Source: Camellia lanceoleosa (taxonomy: Eukaryota; Streptophyta; Magnoliopsida; Ericales; Theaceae). From it: a stretch of 64,000 nt of DNA. Positions 60,130 through 64,000 of this stretch are shown here, piece after piece (position 1 is the first letter of the stretch; each line of letters starts with the position of its first letter). The stretch is from positions 5,022,001 through 5,086,000 of the forward strand of contig CM045759.1 of NCBI GenBank assembly GCA_025200525.1. The letters are read 5' to 3'. Under the pieces are notes generated by a model that made no database searches, was not told the origin of the DNA, and saw nothing but the letters and a program-made list of their open reading frames with translations. Made by a program: the position numbers and the translations under genes.

Positions 60130-62175
60130 ATATATATATATATATATTATTTCTTATATATGTATGTATATGTGTATATCTATAGTAACAAATTTGCATT
60201 TAAACTCTTTCTTGTAATATATCATCTAATTTATGTTAATATAAAAGATGCATTATAAATTTATCATTTTTCTTTAATAAATCATTTTTTTATCAACAAA
60301 AGTAAATTTTATTGAATCAGAATCAAGAATAAACCCTTTACATTTTATATCAATAAAGATAGACAAATGAAATGCTATAAGCATCATAGTGAAACCTACT
60401 CATACCAACTAGGTTGGTACAAGAAAGGTCATAATTTCTCTTTTTTTTTTTTGTATTGAAAGTAGAATCTTATAATTCTGGATTTGATTTTGCAATCCGA
60501 TCCATAAGTTCTTCCCAAAATCCTATCTAAGATCCCCGATTTTAATAAGCCTAATTACAACAACAACAGGTAAGTCAATCGAGTTCGTGACGAATTTGGT
60601 GGATTTGATGCCAGTGGAAGCGCTGGAACTAAACGACAAGAAGGTCACATCGCCTCAACACCGCAGCCCGGTTCGGCAACACAGATGCTGCTAAAATTTT
60701 AGTAGCCAAACACTCGGATTTGTTATACATTCGCAACAAAGATGATTGGTTACCTCTCCACAGGGCTGCTCAAAGTGCTCATAAGGACACCCTTTCATAT
60801 TTATTAATGGTCACTAACCCTGATTGTAAGACCAAAAAACCAATTGAGAATGATTTGGAGCACATGGCCCCCTTTGAAGATGATTCTGGTGTTGAGCTTC
60901 TTGTTCGTGTCATAGCTTCTGGATTCTATGGTGAGTGTTGCCACCACCTTTGGTATATATCATATCATATTCATTGATATGTATTGGTATTTTAGATCTC
61001 TCTCTATTAGCCGCATGGTTCTAAATCGCTATATTGGTTAACATAACAGTATCTATAGTAGAGTATCGGTATCGGTAGTATTGGCCAGTACGTATCAGAA
61101 ATCAAGTGTTCTGGCTGTGAATTTTCTTAACCAATTTTCAGCACTTTCTTTTCCGTCATGGTGAGTATCGGTTCGTCGCGACTTGTGTAATAATTACACC
61201 CCATTGTGTAACGGAATTGGTTGCAATGCCGACAATTTTCATTCACACCGGTGGGTATCCGTAATGGGCCTTGATTTTCCAATACGTATCGGCTAGTGCA
61301 CTAATGTTCCTGCCAATTTTTTAGAACTATGATTAGCTGATACTATGTCACACAAAGTAATATTTTTTATTGTATTATCCATACCAATATACATCTAGGT
61401 ACGATTATTAAAACCTATACATTGCCCTCTTACTATACATTGCCCTCTTTTTGAAAAGACCTGAATAAAAGTAACTTTTTAAGTAAATAAACTTATTTGG
61501 AATTACTTCTTCATATAAAAAATAAAATAGATAGAAACACATTTGTTAGCAAATTTGTAGAAAAATTAATTTTACACTCAATACCTTCACCATCTTCCTA
61601 TAACATCTCCACAATGCCATTGAGTGTTGTTTAGTTCACTGAAATGAAATAGAATACAATAACTATTCGATCAAAATATTCACTCACTAGTTTGATTGAC
61701 GAAAAAAATTAGTGCATAAGAGTAATATGGCAACTTCTTAGCAAAATGCAAGTTTGACAATATATATATATATATATATTTAGCAGTTACAAAACACTTA
61801 ACTAAAGGAAAAATACTAAAAACAATTGCCAAATCCGGCCTAAAAGTCAAGAGATTTATTGATTCAAAAGCAATACATCAACTTGTTGAGTTGGCAATAT
61901 GAGATTATTGAATAATCGTTCAAAGAAACTCTCATTAAAAATATAAATTATATAACATTTTTCAAATCTAAAGATATTAAATATATCGCTTTTTTATATA
62001 ACATTTTTTTTTTTTTTAAATTATACAGATATAGCTTTGGATTTGGTTAGGCAATATCCCCACGTAGCTAAATCAAGATTTCAGCATCGGTGTGCTCTGG
62101 GAGAAATGGCTAAAAAGGTGTCTGCATTCAGAAGTGGTAGTCATTTCAATCATTGGCAAAGCATAATATATTATT
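51450..62175 (+). CDS. Ankyrin-repeat protein (ITN1/ACD6-like), 5' part, frame disrupted in exon 3
   Basis: Exons: 51450-51585, 57276-57434, 60570-60930, 62029-62175, with the gene continuing past the window. Phases fit at each junction except inside exon 3. Exon 1 is an Ala/Glu-rich start (MASSDSEREEAAAAAA, then poly-Glu). Exon 2 has the first repeat (YLPLQKAALTGDWEAAKRII; ETALHVAVATG). Exon 3 has repeats around NTAARFGNTDAAKILV and WLPLHRAAQSAHKDTLSYLL. Exon 4 continues with DIALDLVRQYPHVAKSRF. Exon 3 is 361 bp, 2 short of the needed frame, and two 1-bp losses near 60640-60655 (after NDKK and before LNTAARF) would explain this. Family members end in membrane-spanning PGG domains and act in stress or defence signalling. 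That part is not here. Intron 1 is 5.7 kb and full of transposons, so it may be a pseudogene. Confidence 0.75.
51586..53288. other. Ankyrin intron 1, proximal part
   Basis: AT-rich. No gene or clear element was seen before 53289. A motif about hanging gene ends (ggagctcatcataagtactatttcgataatcc, near 52358) recalls intergenic repeats but was not resolved. Confidence 0.4.
53289..53510. mobile_element. Tourist-like MITE in ankyrin intron 1
   Basis: It has left ggttcgtttgggaagtggattgactttttagc and right cttcccaaacagaggc (then TTA). It matches the reverse complement of the 25304-25550 family. No exact TSD was read (ctt against tta). Confidence 0.6.
54080..55320. mobile_element. Non-autonomous CACTA (En/Spm) element
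   Basis: The inverted ends share ACAGGGCCTTTTGAGTCGG (54091 on; right end 55284-55301 in reverse). Beyond them are decayed CACTA-like tips (aactactaaaa; ttgagtg). Subterminal arrays of TTTTGCGTCGGC / GCCGACGCAAAA in both orientations (seven or more on the left, four on the right) are typical of CACTA. The interior is AT-rich with no transposase. A short piece near 55060-55100 has a tRNA-like gggttcgaa box. Confidence 0.75.
54460..54940. repeat. ~480-bp dispersed repeat, copy 1 (inside CACTA)
   Basis: It shares long stretches with 58260-58745, for example ttgtgattggattaagaag followed by aaaatacataaattaatta, and aattaaatataaattaat followed by attaagaca. Confidence 0.8.
55764..57275. other. Ankyrin intron 1, distal part with MITE-like repeats
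   Basis: T-run at 55851-55874. A TGGTTTGAG...GCCAAACTAGCCCT element is at about 56388-56565, and another with gtgtgtttagtttgtg ... caaaccaaacaaggcc at about 56823-57112. These look like hAT or Tourist MITEs. No host coding sequence is seen until exon 2 at 57276. Confidence 0.45.
58260..58745. repeat. ~480-bp dispersed repeat, copy 2
   Basis: Same orientation as 54460-54940, about 80% or better by eye. Confidence 0.8.
58956..58987. repeat. (TATC)n microsatellite
   Basis: Eight or so tatc units. Confidence 0.95.
60931..62028. other. Ankyrin intron 3
   Basis: Near 61030-61310 lies a repeat with recurring gtatcggt / cagtacgtat phrases. A (TA)n tract is at 61761-61780. No gene was seen. Confidence 0.5.
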
Positions 62176-64000
62176 GTAAGTGTTTAGAAACCCCACTAAT
62201 ACTACAAAAACAAGATATAATTATTCAAAATTTATCTAAAATTATTATTTTATAATTTAATTTCACGCGGCACAAATTCAATCCTAACCCCCCATTCTTT
62301 CTGCTATTCCATGCCTTATCTTATTTGTTTTTTTATTTTACAGAAATATTATAAAATAATATATAGTATAAAATTGGCTTTAATTAAATCAGTTAGCCAT
62401 AAGTTTAAGACCAAAAAATGTCGTCAGTGAAGTTCTACTTATTTAGGAAATGCTTTTTTTTATTTTTTATTTAGCCTTTCACAGTTGTTTTTTTTTTTTA
62501 ATTATTTTTTTTATATTTATTTTTACCTCTCACTAGTGGATGACAAAAAATAATAATGATACCAATAAAAAAATTGACTATCAAAAATATTTGATTCATT
62601 AGAATGAAATAGAATGGAATGATGATTATACCAAAATATTTGTTCTTATGTCTAGTTGACCAAAAAAATATGGATTATTTATACAAAAACCCCTTAAACT
62701 ATTAAGAAATATCAGTTTTGACCCTCTAAACTATCAATAGATCATAATAGTTAGACTCAATTTACATCAAGTCCTATTGAAAATAAGTCATAGTAAAATT
62801 GTCGATAAAAATAATTTTTTTATGATGACTTTTTCATATTTCGCTAAAAATTAACAATTGATGACTTTTTTTTTTTTGTCATGATTTTTATAAATTGTCG
62901 CTAAAACTTATTATTAGTGACTTTTTTTTATGACGATTTTTTCAAACAATTACTGAAAGTTGAAAATTAGTGATATTTTTGTATGACGATTTTTTTAAAC
63001 TGTTGCTAAAACTTATAATTAGTGATAATTTTTGTCATAATTTTTAACCTATCGTTGAAAATTAATAATTAGTTATGTTTTTAATAGTGTTTGATAAAAA
63101 ATATCATTAATTATGATAGGACTTATTGGACAATTAGTCCACCTATTAGGACCTACACGTAAGTCCCCCTAAACTAGAAAAATGTACAAATGAATCCCTT
63201 AAAACTATTGAGAATCACTTTGCCTTTCTAAACTATAAGAGCGTACCAATTGAACCTCCTAATAGAAGGGGTCAAAGTGAAACATGTAAATAGCTTAGGG
63301 CTATTTGTATGCTTTTATAATTTAGGGGGCAAAACAATACTTCTGAATAGTGTATTAGAAGATTCATTTGTACACTTTTATAATACAGTTAGTCGAAGTA
63401 ATACTTTTTAATAGTTTAGGAGATATCCACGTAAATAACTCAAAACATAATAACACAATGAATTATAAATGGAATTACCATTTACTATTTCAAGAGATTA
63501 GTCATTTATATAAGAGTATAAGGAATAACTATTTCATTATATTTCAACTTATTCCAATAAATTAAATAGTGCATGCGTGGGTTGGGGTATGTTATGCCTA
63601 TGCTATGAAACACTGAAGTGGCTATCTTTAAGAACAATAATGTTTCGGTATGCAATGTACACTGTATGTAACTCTATTATAAAATTATGTAAATTTTCAT
63701 GAAATCGCACAAATGGTCTCGCAAAAGTGTATAAGTTGAACATAAATTCGTGTAAATTTGTAAGAGCAATGCTACAGCCCAACACTTTTCACCCACAATG
63801 ATATGACAAGAGAGTTGGGCATTATATCATTAATGTATAGCAAATTAAGAGTTGACACATATGATACCACATCATTGTGGATACAATTGTGGGTGTTCGT
63901 TGTGAGTCTCAAACATTTTTCAATTTGTAATTTCATAACTTTTATAAATAGACTTAATCTAATTTATGTTCAACTTATGTATTTTTGTGAGATAATTTAT
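62176..64000. other. Ankyrin intron 4 or 3' flank
   Basis: No further exon was recognised before the window ends. It contains a MITE-like element at 62676-63443 and another short inverted-repeat stretch at about 63765-63905 (cacccacaatgat ... caattgtgggtg). Confidence 0.45.
62676..63443. mobile_element. MITE with internal TTAGTGAC repeats
   Basis: The left arm (ttatttatacaaaaacccct, then taaactattaagaaatat) matches the reverse of the right arm (ttatttacgtggatatctcc, then taaactattaaaaagtat). The interior (62805-63080) has four to five degenerate ~60-bp units with ttagtgac, tgacgattttt and gtcgctaaaact. No coding capacity and no clear TSD. Confidence 0.55.

Larger units (their letters stand above)
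57435..60569. other. Ankyrin intron 2, with Helitron-like and simple repeats
   Basis: Holds T-runs (57541, 57579), a Helitron-like 3' end (57670), repeat copy 58260-58745, a TATC microsatellite (58956-58987), a Helitron-like 5' start (58988) and an (AATA)n run (about 60097-60130). No other coding sequence was recognised. Confidence 0.5.

Overview
The window is a repeat-dominated piece of a flowering-plant nuclear genome, most likely a eudicot. Evidence for this is a pentatricopeptide (PPR) gene, a many-exon GNAT acetyltransferase gene with a predicted plastid-type leader, an ITN1/ACD6-like ankyrin gene, plant mobile domain (PMD) coding exons, and Copia and Tat/Ogre-type LTR retrotransposons. 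Only three host genes are visible: GNAT (+, 18503-20487, nine exons, intact by reading), PPR (-, 21503-23250, broken by an 11-bp tandem duplication) and ankyrin (+, 51450 to beyond 62175, partial, two apparent 1-bp losses in exon 3). GNAT and PPR are convergent, about 1 kb apart.

Layout. 1-12818: a Tat/Ogre-type Gypsy element on the minus strand. Its 5' LTR is 9114-12818, its primer-binding site 9091-9108, and decayed gag lies at about 7244-8384. Instead of pol it carries a six-exon PMD gene on the opposite strand (855-4236). Its other LTR would lie left of the window. It is inserted in Copia element 1, whose integrase/RT end and 3' LTR follow (12819-15238). 15239-25690: host genes, AT-rich spacer and two MITEs with target-site duplications (TSDs). 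25813-33052: Copia element 2 (-), inserted inside a ~190-bp tandem repeat. 33511-38742: AT-rich DNA, tandem repeats, a TRIM-like element and a retroelement leader. 38754-50969: a nest. An old LTR is split by Copia element 3 (38896-50896, TSD CTAAT). Copia 3 holds a 4.3-kb Tat solo LTR (40770-45090), and one of its own LTRs holds a ~2.5-kb insertion that in turn holds a 628-bp MITE. 51450-64000: the ankyrin gene with introns full of DNA transposons (a CACTA element inside a Tourist-like element, Helitron-like ends, MITEs).

The two Tat LTRs belong to one family and have the same orientation. They share paired hairpins with compensatory changes. A ~120-bp module rich in CACCGGCT and CGGCAC occurs twice, inverted, in the 5' LTR and again just upstream of the antisense PMD gene, which suggests LTR-derived regulatory DNA may drive that gene. 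All assignments come from reading the sequence and family knowledge; no search was run.
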